Shown: positions 14,409 to 22,500, counted from the stretch's first letter. The stretch is DNA of 47,152 nucleotides from an uncultured Oscillospiraceae bacterium (GCA_910588635.1 CAJUPW010000022.1:1-47152), one strand, 5' to 3'. A program made the numbers and translations. Notes: generated by a model not told the origin, from the sequence alone.

Positions 14409-17204
14409 TCAGTAGGAGCCGCCGCCCATGAAGCCTGCCAGTGCGGAGCTCTGGGAATTCATCTGTTGGATCAGCTGCTCCAGGCGGCTGAACTGCTGGG
14501 TGTAGCGGTCCACCTGGCTGGACAGCTTATCCTGCCACTTCTCAATCTGCTTGTTGTAGTTGTCGATCTGTTTCTGCCAGGTATTGTTCATCAGGGACAG
14601 GGGGCTCAGGGGGCTGCCCGCCTTCTGAATGAGGATTCCCTTGGGCTCGCCGCTGGTCTTGGCGTAGGCATCCAGGGTATTCTTCAGGTTCTGCATCACG
14701 CCGCCGTTGCCGCTGGTCTTGGTGAAGGCGTCGGCCACCATGTCCGGGTCGCTGTCCAGCATGGAGCGCAGCTTATTCTCGTCCAGGGTGATAGTCAGCG
14801 CGCCGGTGCTGATATCGTAGCTGCTGGTAATGCCCATGCCCCGGAGAATGGCGCCGTCCTGCCCGGAGGGGGAGAACATGTTCTGCAGCTTGTTGTACAG
14901 GCTGGACAGGTCCCGGTCGGCAAAGAGGATGCCCTGTTTGGCCTTCTCCTCATAGTTCTTCAGCTCCGATTCGGACAAACTGCTGGCCTGGTCGGAGGTG
15001 AGGGGCTCGTAGCTGCTGCCATCGGTCTTCTTGGCGGGCATTGTGGAGTAGGCCCCCCTGACCTCGCTGAGCATGGCATTGTAGTCCTCGAGCATGGCTT
15101 TCACCGCGTCCACAATCTTGTCGGAGTCGGTGGTGCTCTTGAAGGTGACAGAGTTCTCCGCCCGCTTGGCGTCCGAGACCTTGTTTCCGTCCTCGTCCAA
15201 GCTGGCGTCAAAGGTCTCCTTCATGGTGATGGTCAGCCCGTCGATGCTCACGCTGTTGGAGCTGCGGGTCATCTCCATCTCCTTGCCGTTGATGGTGGCG
15301 GTGAACTTGGCGTCCTGTCCGACCGTATAATTGATAGAGGGCGCGTATTTTTTGTCAAACTCAAGGTCATAACTTCCAAAATCCGGGTCCGGATGATTGG
15401 CCTTCATCTTAAAATCTACCGACGAACCGTTCTTATCAACAAGTTCCAGCTCGCCTGAGTATTTATTATAGGAAGCGGTATAGCCGTGATTGAAAATCAT
15501 TCCGTTCAGCTTTTCGGCAACATCTTCAATGGTGTCGTCTTTCGACACCTTGATGCTGTACGTGCCGCTGGTGCCAGGGATCGTAAACTGAACATCGTTG
15601 CCGTCCAGCCAGCTCACACCATAAGCCTCGCCAAAGGCGACTGTGCTGTGCTCCGGAATATCGGTGGAACCGAACATGGCCTCGGCCAGGCCGCCGCCCA
15701 TGACGATCTCACTGTCGGCGCCGGTCTCCTTGGCGGAGAACACGAACTCCTTGGTGGTCTGGGAGTAGCTCACCTTCACGCCGGCTTCCTTGTTGCTGTT
15801 GATGTCGTTGAGGATATCGGACAGCTTGGAGTCCTTGCTGTACTTGCCCACGGTCACGCCGTTAATCTCAAAGGCATACAGGTCGTTGCCCTTGTCGTCC
15901 TTGCCAACGGAGGTCAGCTTGCTCAGGTCCATCAGGTCGCCCAGTGTCTTGCTGGTATTCAGATAGGTGGTGGCGGTCTGGCCAATTCCCAGGGCCTCGC
16001 CCACATCGGAGGTGATGCGCAGGTCGGAGCCGTCCTCCTTGACGTTGAAGTTCAGCTTGAGCTTTCCGTCGGCGCCGGCGTTGGTGACCTCGATCTTCTT
16101 CTTAAAGACCTTGCCCACCTCTGCGTTCACGGCCTTGGCGTACTCATCAGCCAGCTTATCCTTTTCAACTTCTTTCCCGTTGATCTTATACTTATCGGGG
16201 TTGCCGTCCGTGCCGGCAATCTTCTCCATCTTGGGCAGGTAGATGGTCTTGGTAGAGCCGTTCAGGGTCAGGTTCATGGCCTTGCCGGAGAGGTATTCCA
16301 GATTATCTTCCTTCCGGGTCAGGCCGTCTTTCAGGCCGCTCATGCTGAAGGACTTGATATCCTTGTTCTCATCGGCCTTATCCAGGTCCAGACCCAAGGT
16401 CTTGGCCACGTTTCCGCTGGCCTGGGAGATATACAGGGCGTTGCCGGCAGAGGATTTCAGGTCCTTGAATACGATGGAGCCGCCGCTCACCACGGCCTTC
16501 ACCCGGTCCTCGGCGTTCTCGCTCTTACCGTTGCTGAAGGTGATCTTCTGTCCCTCCAGCTTCTGGTTAATCAGCCCGGCCAGCACGTCGGCGTCGGTGG
16601 CGCCCGCTCCCAGCTTGGTCCGGATTTCCTCCATGGCCTTCTTGTCGGCCACCTCGTCAAAGTTGATGTTCAGCTTCTGGCTGCCGTAGACCACGGTCAT
16701 GCTGCCGTTCAGGGCTCCCAGCTCGGTGGTGCCGAACAGGTCGATGTCCGAGGCGGACTGGATGTTCTTGCCGTCGCTGCTGTTCAGGAGGCTGTCGCCC
16801 ACCCGGTACTGGGCGGAGGTGGCCAGCTGGTGTACCGCGTTGATGGCAATGTCGCTGCTGGTCTTGCCGCTGGCGGTCACCTTGTCCTTGTACAGGCCCT
16901 GGGTGGCCACCTTTACCGCGTTGTTGAAAAAGCTGGCGGACAGCAGGTTGGTGGCGGAGCTGTAAGAGGTATACTTGTTGGTAAAGCCCACCATTTTGCT
17001 GATGATGCTCCGGTATGCCTCCTGCTTCCACTCCGTCTTGGTCGCCTGCTGGTTCAGGGAATTGATCTTGGCCTGGTAGCTCTTTACCAGATTTTCGATC
17101 ATGCCCTCAGTGTCCAGGCCGCTGGCCAGACCGCTGATTACGTTGCCGCTGTTGTACAGGCTGCTGGTCATATTACTGCTGCTTACTCCGCTAAGAGACG
17201 CCAT
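14409..17204 (-). CDS. fliD: Flagellar filament capping protein FliD, unusually long
   Basis: This 931-residue protein is about twice the usual 450-500. The N-terminal domain (GNVISGLASGLDTEGMIENLVKSYQ, 20-44) and the C-terminal coiled region (about 855-925, NTWQKQIDNYNKQIEKWQDKL) are typical FliD helices. These form the pentameric cap's leg region, under which flagellin polymerises. The excess lies in the central, Thr/Ser/Asp-rich beta domains, which face outward and vary between species. Start ATG at 17204 follows AAGGAG; a longer in-frame ORF upstream runs through the promoter. It is followed by fliS and a FliT-like gene. A sigma-28-like promoter lies 78 bases upstream, divergent from the ParA gene. 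Confidence 0.95.
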   Translation of the reverse strand: MASLSGVSSSNMTSSLYNSGNVISGLASGLDTEGMIENLVKSYQAKINSLNQQATKTEWKQEAYRSIISKMVGFTNKYTSYSSATNLLSASFFNNAVKVATQGLYKDKVTASGKTSSDIAINAVHQLATSAQYRVGDSLLNSSDGKNIQSASDIDLFGTTELGALNGSMTVVYGSQKLNINFDEVADKKAMEEIRTKLGAGATDADVLAGLINQKLEGQKITFSNGKSENAEDRVKAVVSGGSIVFKDLKSSAGNALYISQASGNVAKTLGLDLDKADENKDIKSFSMSGLKDGLTRKEDNLEYLSGKAMNLTLNGSTKTIYLPKMEKIAGTDGNPDKYKINGKEVEKDKLADEYAKAVNAEVGKVFKKKIEVTNAGADGKLKLNFNVKEDGSDLRITSDVGEALGIGQTATTYLNTSKTLGDLMDLSKLTSVGKDDKGNDLYAFEINGVTVGKYSKDSKLSDILNDINSNKEAGVKVSYSQTTKEFVFSAKETGADSEIVMGGGLAEAMFGSTDIPEHSTVAFGEAYGVSWLDGNDVQFTIPGTSGTYSIKVSKDDTIEDVAEKLNGMIFNHGYTASYNKYSGELELVDKNGSSVDFKMKANHPDPDFGSYDLEFDKKYAPSINYTVGQDAKFTATINGKEMEMTRSSNSVSIDGLTITMKETFDASLDEDGNKVSDAKRAENSVTFKSTTDSDKIVDAVKAMLEDYNAMLSEVRGAYSTMPAKKTDGSSYEPLTSDQASSLSESELKNYEEKAKQGILFADRDLSSLYNKLQNMFSPSGQDGAILRGMGITSSYDISTGALTITLDENKLRSMLDSDPDMVADAFTKTSGNGGVMQNLKNTLDAYAKTSGEPKGILIQKAGSPLSPLSLMNNTWQKQIDNYNKQIEKWQDKLSSQVDRYTQQFSRLEQLIQQMNSQSSALAGFMGGGSY

Positions 17205-17281
17205 AAAAATCGCTCCTTCCGTGTCATATCTGTATTTCCAATGATTTTCTGAATTTGGACACAAAAATACTCTGTACTTTT

Positions 17282-17308
17282 TTATCGTCCTGGTGTATGA
17301 TAAAGTTA
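17282..17308 (-). promoter_or_regulatory. Sigma-28-like promoter of fliD-fliS
   Basis: On the minus strand: TAAC (plus 17305-17308), 15-base spacer, GACGATAA (plus 17282-17289). It has the same geometry as the yjfB promoter. One mismatch in the -10 and one in the -35 against TAAA-N15-GCCGATAA. It sits between fliD and the divergent ParA gene, so regulators could affect both. Confidence 0.7.
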
Positions 17309-17373
17309 ATAGTTCCCGCAAGAAAGATTTTAGAACTTGTTTTGACCAAAGTTCTTTCACAGGAGGAGTTTAC

Positions 17374-18156
17374 TTGGCGGCTATTATTGCGATTACGAAC
17401 CAGAAGGGCGGCGTGGGCAAGACCACCACGGCCAGCTCTCTGATGGACGGTCTGCACCAACGGGGAGCCCGGGTGCTGGGCGTGGACCTGGACCCCCAGG
17501 GAAGTCTGGGCTTTTGCCTGGGCTTGGACATCGAAAACTGCGCCACCATCTACGATGTACTGAAGGGACACCGACATATCCGGGATGTCATCCTCTCTTC
17601 CGAGTGCGGAGATATCCTGCCCTCCAACATCCTGCTGTCTGCCGCCGAGCTGGAGTTCAACCGGCCCGGCCGGGAGTTTCTTCTGAAGAATTCCCTGGAC
17701 GAGATACAGGACGAGTACGACTACATCATCATCGACACCCCGCCCGCCCTCAACGTGCTCACGGTAAACGCCTATGTGGCCGCCGACGGTCTGGTGGTCC
17801 CCATGGCCCCCGAGATTCTCAGCCTGCTGGGCGTCTCCCAGATTCGGGAGACCATTGACACCGTCCGCCGGTGCTACAACAGCCGGCTTCGGGTGCTGGG
17901 CATTGTCCTGAACAAGTACAACCAGCGTTTCACCCTCAACCGGGACGTGCTGGATATGACCGAACAGATCGCCAACCAGCTGGAGACCCAGGTGTTCCAG
18001 TCCAAGATCCGCACCGGCGTGGCCGTGGCGGAGGCCCCCGCCCACGGGGAGAGCGTGCTGTCCTACGCTCCCACCTCCCACCCCGCACGGGATTTCCGCC
18101 TGCTGATTAACGAAATTCTCAAGCAGTACGCTTTCGTCACGGACGATGTATATTAA
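17374..18156 (+). CDS. ParA/Soj-family partitioning ATPase
   Basis: This is a 260-residue ParA-type ATPase. It has the deviant Walker A KGGVGKTT (11-18), Walker A' with Asp40 (VDLDPQG), Walker B YIIIDTPPALN and the DNA-contact/dimer regions typical of Soj. Such proteins form ATP sandwich dimers and position cargo (chromosome origins, chemosensory arrays, flagella) over the nucleoid or membrane. TTG at 17374 is preferred because AGGAGG lies just upstream; a GTG at 17293 would add 27 residues across the promoter. No ParB gene or parS site is seen. The only partner is the following ComFB-domain gene, 49 bases downstream. Lying back to back with fliD, while the big operon lacks flhF/flhG, it is a candidate positioner for flagella or chemotaxis parts. 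Confidence 0.9.
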   Translation: MAAIIAITNQKGGVGKTTTASSLMDGLHQRGARVLGVDLDPQGSLGFCLGLDIENCATIYDVLKGHRHIRDVILSSECGDILPSNILLSAAELEFNRPGREFLLKNSLDEIQDEYDYIIIDTPPALNVLTVNAYVAADGLVVPMAPEILSLLGVSQIRETIDTVRRCYNSRLRVLGIVLNKYNQRFTLNRDVLDMTEQIANQLETQVFQSKIRTGVAVAEAPAHGESVLSYAPTSHPARDFRLLINEILKQYAFVTDDVY

Positions 18157-18205
18157 GCCGGGCCATGAGGTCCTCTGATGACTCTTTGGAAAGGAGAAAG
18201 CTGTC

Positions 18206-19588
18206 ATGGCTTCCAGCAAAAAAAGCTCGAAGGGCAATAAAACTGCCCATGTGTTAAATCTGCTCACCGCCCCGGCGCCCTCCGCCGCGGAGGATGAGTC
18301 CGCCGCGGAGTATACTCCCGAGTCCCCCGCCAACCCCCTGGTCTCCCCCATCCTGGAGGTCGCCCAGGCCGACGACGACGCTCTGTCCCAACAAATCCAG
18401 CAGGCCCTGGAGGAGGAGTTCTCCCAGACTGAGGAGCCGGCCTATGGGGAGGAACAGTGGGACCCCAGCCAGCTCCCCGAGGGCGTTCTGGGCTGGGACG
18501 AGAACGGCCAGCCCATCTGGGACCCCAACGCCCTCCCCGAGGGCGTCCTGGGCTGGGACGAGAACGGCCAGCCCATCTGGGACCCCAGCGTCCTTCCCGA
18601 GGGCGTGGTCGGCTGGGATGAGAACGGCCAGCCCATTTACGCCGAGCAGCCCGAGTGGGAGCTGCCCGAGGGGGCCGTCGGCTGGGATGAAAACGGTCAG
18701 CCCGTCTACCCCGAGCAATCTGAGTGGCAGCTGCCCGAGGGGGCTGTCGGCTGGGACGAGAACGGCCAGCCCGTCTACCCCGAACAGGCGGAAGGGGAAC
18801 CGGAAGCCGAATACGAGCCGGAACCGGAACCCGAGCCGGAACCGGAACCTGAGCCAGAATCTGAACCCGAGCCAGATCCAGAATCAGAACCCGAACCAAA
18901 CCCTGAGTTGGAATCAGAACCTGAGCCTGAACCAGAACCGGAAACTCCTGTTCCCTCCACCCCCTCCGGCGGCAAGATGAGCCAGGAGGACATTGAGAAG
19001 CTGCTGGCTGGCACGGGCGCCCCAGAGCCCGAGCCGCCCAAGCCCGTCGAACCCGCCCCCGCTCCCTCCGGCGGCAAGATGAGCCAGGAGGACATCGAGA
19101 AGATGCTGGCAGGCTTGGACACCGCAGAGCCCGAGCCGCCCAAGCCCGTCGAACCCGCCCCCGCTCCCTCCGGCGGCAAGATGAGCCAGGAGGACATTGA
19201 GAAGATGCTGGCAGGCACGGGCACCGCGGAACCAGAGCCGCCCACCCCCGCCGAGCCGGAGCCCGCCGACGCCTCTGGCTTCCCGCCCCTTGCTCCGGAG
19301 GACATGGAGGACATAACCTATGTCAATGTCATACAAACTCTGGTGGAGGAAAAGGCCCCCCGGTACATCAAAATGTTTGGCCTGTGTACCTGCAAGCACT
19401 GCGCGGCGGATGTCAAGGCCCTGACCCTGAACAATCTGGTGCCCAAGTACGTTGTGCTCTCCAAGCGGGACACCATCCCCATGCTGACCGTCTACGAGGG
19501 TCGGTACAGCTCTACCGTCACCGCCCAGCTTACCCGCGCCTGCAAGGTCGTTATGGATAACCCCCACCACGGTCGTCTGAATAAATAA
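18206..19588 (+). CDS. Repeat-rich protein with three FliM/FliY-like CheY-docking peptides and a ComFB domain
   Basis: This 460-residue, very acidic and largely disordered protein is a probable partner of the ParA upstream. Order: Ser/Lys-rich start (1-15); acidic region; five copies of a repeat built on LPEG(V/A)xGWDENGQP(I/V)(W/Y), beginning at 90, 110, 130, 153 and 176; a Glu-Pro tract (199-247); three 34-residue units each holding KMSQEDIEK(L/M)LAG (257-269, 291-303, 325-337); and a C-terminal ComFB (late competence) domain at about 365-455 with Cys394, Cys396, Cys399. The SQEDIEKLLAG peptide closely matches the LSQDEIDALLNG sequence by which FliM and FliY bind phosphorylated CheY. As I recall, some ComFB domains bind cyclic dinucleotides. 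A signalling or scaffold role linking CheY-P, a second messenger and ParA is inference. ATG follows AAGGAG. Confidence 0.85.
   Translation: MASSKKSSKGNKTAHVLNLLTAPAPSAAEDESAAEYTPESPANPLVSPILEVAQADDDALSQQIQQALEEEFSQTEEPAYGEEQWDPSQLPEGVLGWDENGQPIWDPNALPEGVLGWDENGQPIWDPSVLPEGVVGWDENGQPIYAEQPEWELPEGAVGWDENGQPVYPEQSEWQLPEGAVGWDENGQPVYPEQAEGEPEAEYEPEPEPEPEPEPEPESEPEPDPESEPEPNPELESEPEPEPEPETPVPSTPSGGKMSQEDIEKLLAGTGAPEPEPPKPVEPAPAPSGGKMSQEDIEKMLAGLDTAEPEPPKPVEPAPAPSGGKMSQEDIEKMLAGTGTAEPEPPTPAEPEPADASGFPPLAPEDMEDITYVNVIQTLVEEKAPRYIKMFGLCTCKHCAADVKALTLNNLVPKYVVLSKRDTIPMLTVYEGRYSSTVTAQLTRACKVVMDNPHHGRLNK
18473..18781 (+). repeat. Five in-frame repeats encoding LPEG...GWDENGQP units
   Basis: Tandem coding repeats in the ComFB-domain gene have unit lengths of 20, 20, 23 and 23 residues. 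The encoded core GWDENGQP is invariant while flanks vary (WDP type in the first three, YPE/EWQ type in the last two). The DNA copies are close to identical, so recent expansion or recombination between copies is likely. Confidence 0.85.
18974..19216 (+). repeat. Three in-frame repeats encoding KMSQEDIEK-LLAG docking peptides
   Basis: Three units spaced 102 bases (34 residues) apart in the ComFB-domain gene. Each has the peptide PSGGKMSQEDIEK followed by L/M-LAG and a Pro/Glu linker (EPEPPKPVEPAPA). The DNA identity between units is very high. Confidence 0.88.
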
Positions 19589-19589
19589 T

Positions 19590-19620
19590 AAAAGCCCGCC
19601 ATAAGGCGGGCTTTTATTAT
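19590..19620. terminator. Bidirectional terminator between the ComFB-domain gene and cheV
   Basis: A perfect 11-bp stem (AAAAGCCCGCC at 19590-19600 with its complement at 19605-19615) with a 4-base loop. A-rich and T-rich flanks on both sides suit termination in both directions. It closes the fla/che operon from the right. Confidence 0.9.
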
Positions 19621-19625
19621 TTGTA

Positions 19626-20543
19626 TTAGCCTTTTCCTCCCAGCAGATGGTCCATTACATCCACCAAGTGGCCGATCTCCGGCTTGCTCATCTGCTCGTC
19701 GGCGCCCAACTGGCGACCCTTGATCCGCATCTCCTCACTGATGAGGGAGGAGAAAATAATCAGCGGAATGGGCTGGAACCGGGAGTCGCTCTTTACCAGC
19801 TTTGTCAGCCGGTGTCCGTCCATTTGAGGCATCTCAATATCGGTGATAATCAGCGCCACCTGGTCAAACAGACGCTTGTCCTTAGGCAAGGCGTTCAGCG
19901 ACTCCCACAGCTCCTTGCCGTTGGAGAACATGTGCAAATTGACATACCCGGCCTTGTGCAGGCAGTCCTCAATCATCTTGGACAGGAGAATCGAGTCCTC
20001 GGCAATCCAGATGGGGGCATTGCTCCGACCCCGAGGGCCCATCTGGTCAATCTCTTCCATCTGGATGGTGGTCTCGGGGGCGATCTCAGCCACGATACGC
20101 TCAAAGTCCAGAATGGTGACCAGATCTGAACCGCACTGGGCGATACCGGTGGCCACACCCTCGGACCCGCCGGACACCGTCTTATCCGGCTTGTGGATAT
20201 CCGTCCAGGATATCCGGTTAATACCTACCACGGTGTGTACCCGGAAAGCAATAAACATCTTGTTGAAATTGGTGATGATAAACAGGTCCTTGGGCGTCTT
20301 CTCCCGTTCCACGCCCAGGTATTTGGGCAGGTCCACCACAGTAATCACAGTATCCCGGGGCTTAAAGATACCCTCCACCGAGGGGTGGGCATGGGGCATG
20401 GACTTAACCGGCGCGGACAGGATAATCTCCCTCACCTTGGCCACATTGATGCCATACAAGTTATCATCAATGGTAAATTCCATGATCTCAATCTCATTGG
20501 TGCCTGACTCCAAAAGGATACCGTTGTTATGTACCTCCGCCAT
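19626..20543 (-). CDS. cheV: Chemotaxis coupling protein CheV (CheW domain plus receiver)
   Basis: This 305-residue protein has a CheW-like domain (about 15-155) that links receptors to CheA, followed by a response-regulator receiver (177-300). The phospho-acceptor is Asp235 in IITDIEMPQMDG, acidic residues lie at EDS 182-184, and the conserved Lys is in MSKPEI. Phosphorylation of CheV by CheA helps adaptation. ATG at 20543 with AGGAG 8 bases upstream is preferred over a GTG three codons earlier, which would overlap that site. It is the last gene of the 31-gene fla/che cluster, 57 bases after cheD, and ends at the shared terminator. Confidence 0.95.
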   Translation of the reverse strand: MAEVHNNGILLESGTNEIEIMEFTIDDNLYGINVAKVREIILSAPVKSMPHAHPSVEGIFKPRDTVITVVDLPKYLGVEREKTPKDLFIITNFNKMFIAFRVHTVVGINRISWTDIHKPDKTVSGGSEGVATGIAQCGSDLVTILDFERIVAEIAPETTIQMEEIDQMGPRGRSNAPIWIAEDSILLSKMIEDCLHKAGYVNLHMFSNGKELWESLNALPKDKRLFDQVALIITDIEMPQMDGHRLTKLVKSDSRFQPIPLIIFSSLISEEMRIKGRQLGADEQMSKPEIGHLVDVMDHLLGGKG

Positions 20544-20600
20544 TGCTGACACTCCTCACTCTATTTAGGATGCGCCCCTTCGCGCTCTTGGGATCAACTG

Positions 20601-21083
20601 TCAAAATATGATGTCCTTCAACCCGTAGGACCGGATACAGCCCTGGCCGGTGCCCACATTGAACAGCAAAGTCCTGGCCACCGTTCCCCCCACGTTCTCC
20701 GCCACAAGGCGGACATTTTCCCGTTTGAGGATCGTACGCACGCTTTCTATATTGCGCTGGCCTATATTGCCCAGCCCGGCTCCTGAGACCTCGAACATCT
20801 TTGCGCCGCCGGCAATCTTCACCGTCATCCGGCTGCGTAGGGCCCCTTTGGCCTCCATATGCTTCAGCGTCTCCTTAATGCCGGTATCCGCATATTTCAG
20901 CGGGTGGGTCCGTCCAGCTTCCATATTCAGCGGGAGCATGATGTGGAGCAATGCCCCCAGCCGCAGCTTCGGATCGTGGAAGCACAGGCCGATACAGGAG
21001 CCCAGCGCGTAGGTTATCAGAGTTCCCTCTCCTTGGAGCATCTTCATGTCCGCGATACCAACCGTGAGTTTTTGCTCAATCAT
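20601..21083 (-). CDS. cheD: Chemoreceptor glutamine deamidase CheD
   Basis: This 160-residue CheD deamidates specific Gln residues of chemoreceptors and binds CheC to stimulate its CheY-P phosphatase activity. The catalytic triad candidates are Cys30 (YALGSCIGLC), His47 (LLHIMLP) and Thr24. The length is typical. Its first bases overlap the end of cheC by 8 bases, which implies translational coupling of the two partners. The C-terminal TGQGCIRSYGLKDI is also family-like. Confidence 0.96.
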   Translation of the reverse strand: MIEQKLTVGIADMKMLQGEGTLITYALGSCIGLCFHDPKLRLGALLHIMLPLNMEAGRTHPLKYADTGIKETLKHMEAKGALRSRMTVKIAGGAKMFEVSGAGLGNIGQRNIESVRTILKRENVRLVAENVGGTVARTLLFNVGTGQGCIRSYGLKDIIF

Positions 21084-21699
21084 TGCTAACGCCCAGCTTC
21101 CTTAATAAGAAATCCAAAGAGCGCAGATCGGGAGAAAGGATCAGATGACAGGGGACCTCTTTCCCGTCGCACACAAAATTTCCGCCGATGGCCATCAGGT
21201 AATCGGACATTCCACCATACTCCGCCATGGGTACCGTCAGGATGGCGCCTTGCATATCCACCGCGAAAGCGGGCACGGTCAGTTTGATATTTACATCGGC
21301 CAGACCGGACAGCGCGTTAATAAAGGTGGAAATCATAATGTTGCCAATCTCGATCATGGCGGAGCGCTCCAGCTCCGTCAGATTCTCATAGTTGTCGATA
21401 TTCTCTCCCAGCATGGCGTTCAGCACCACGTTGACCAGTTCCAGCTTCTGCACCGAAAGCATGATCCCGCCGATGTCGCCGCTCATTTTGACCAGCACCC
21501 CGGCGGTGACCTCCTCCGGGCCGCCAATCCACTCGATAGCCTCATTATACTCCATGATGCGCACTTCTGGCAAGGTAATTCTTACGGGTTTATTCATCAT
21601 TTGGGACAGGGCTGTCGCAGCGTTTCCCGTTCCGATGCTGCCAATCTCCCGCAGCGTGTCGATCTCCAGGGATGACAACTGATCGTAATTCTTAATCAT
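21076..21699 (-). CDS. cheC: CheY-P phosphatase CheC
   Basis: This 207-residue CheC removes phosphate from CheY-P and is bound by CheD. The family carries two pseudo-symmetric active sites with the pattern Glu-x-x-Asn and a distal Pro. The second site is intact (Glu117, Asn120; EIGN). The first reads Glu18-Ile-Gly-Ser21, so the catalytic Asn is Ser (codon AGC); loss of that site's activity is likely. Since in characterised CheC proteins both sites can contribute, overall activity may be lower. It overlaps cheD by 8 bases and follows flgG in the operon. Confidence 0.94.
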   Translation of the reverse strand: MIKNYDQLSSLEIDTLREIGSIGTGNAATALSQMMNKPVRITLPEVRIMEYNEAIEWIGGPEEVTAGVLVKMSGDIGGIMLSVQKLELVNVVLNAMLGENIDNYENLTELERSAMIEIGNIMISTFINALSGLADVNIKLTVPAFAVDMQGAILTVPMAEYGGMSDYLMAIGGNFVCDGKEVPCHLILSPDLRSLDFLLRKLGVSND

Positions 21700-21720
21700 A
21701 TCCTGACTACCCCCTTATGC

Positions 21721-22500
21721 TCAGCCCGGCAGACCGTTGATGGTCTGCTCGATCTCGTCTGTGGTCTGTACCATCCGCAGCGCGTAGCTGTAAGCCCGCT
21801 GGGACTCGATCACCTTCACCATCTCCTGGGCCAGATCCACATTGGAGCGCTCCAAAAACTTACGCTTCACCTGGCCGGTGCCCAGATACAGGTCGCCGTT
21901 CTTCTCAATGGGAACAAACCGGCCGCTGTCGGCGTGGAGCATCCCGTCATAAACGCGGTAATCAAAGACGCCCACATCCAAATCCGCCTGACGGTTCTGG
22001 GGATCAATGACGATAAAGTTGCCCATGGGGTCCAGCACGCAGCGCCCCTCGTTATCGCTGAGCCGCCACTCCACGGTGTTCTCCAGAGGCAGCTCCTCTC
22101 CGGTGTCCGGGTCGATCTCAGGCTCGGCGTCCTCTGCGGGAGGAATCTCAAACTGGGCCATCATGAAAGCGCCGTCCCGAGTGAAGGATATCTCCTGGGT
22201 GGACAGGTCGTACAGCCCGAAGAACCCGTCCCCGGTGATGGCGAAGTCGAACAGGCGGCCAGTCTCCACATAGCCGGCGCTGCTGAAGTCGGTGCTGGCT
22301 TTGGCCATCTTGGTGCCTGAGCCCTTGGGCAGCTGCTCCTGGTCGATACCCGTCACGTTGCCGTACATCAGGTGGTGGAAGGTGGCCCGCTCCGCTTTAA
22401 AGCCGTAGTTGTTCACATTGGCGATGTTGTTGGCCTGGACGTTCATCCGCTTGTTCTGCATATACGCGCCCACGGCTCCGGTATAAAAGGACATATTCAT
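21721..22500 (-). CDS. flgG: Flagellar rod/hook-basal body protein, FlgG-type
   Basis: This 259-residue axial protein has the N-terminal motif QNKRMNVQANNIANVNNYGFKAER common to rod and hook proteins and a C-terminal helix (VDLAQEMVKVIESQRAYSYALRMVQTTDEI). These helices pack into the basal-body core. The central insert is acidic. FlgF, FlgG, FlhO and FlhP resemble each other, so the exact name is uncertain; FlgG (distal rod) is preferred from its length and order after a FlgF-like gene. It is read in the fla/che operon between flgF and cheC. Confidence 0.82.
   Translation of the reverse strand: MNMSFYTGAVGAYMQNKRMNVQANNIANVNNYGFKAERATFHHLMYGNVTGIDQEQLPKGSGTKMAKASTDFSSAGYVETGRLFDFAITGDGFFGLYDLSTQEISFTRDGAFMMAQFEIPPAEDAEPEIDPDTGEELPLENTVEWRLSDNEGRCVLDPMGNFIVIDPQNRQADLDVGVFDYRVYDGMLHADSGRFVPIEKNGDLYLGTGQVKRKFLERSNVDLAQEMVKVIESQRAYSYALRMVQTTDEIEQTINGLPG

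Noticed and set aside
15486..17252. A 588-residue plus-strand ORF opposite fliD
   Set aside because: Shadow frame rich in Gly, His and Val with no family features; fliD is certain on the other strand.
17224..18351. A 375-residue minus-strand ORF opposite parA
   Set aside because: It is antisense to the ParA gene, whose Walker motifs are intact; the composition is that of a shadow frame.
18473..19216. Tandem repeats as a possible CRISPR array
   Set aside because: They are in-frame coding repeats with conserved, not unique, intervals and lie inside an open reading frame.
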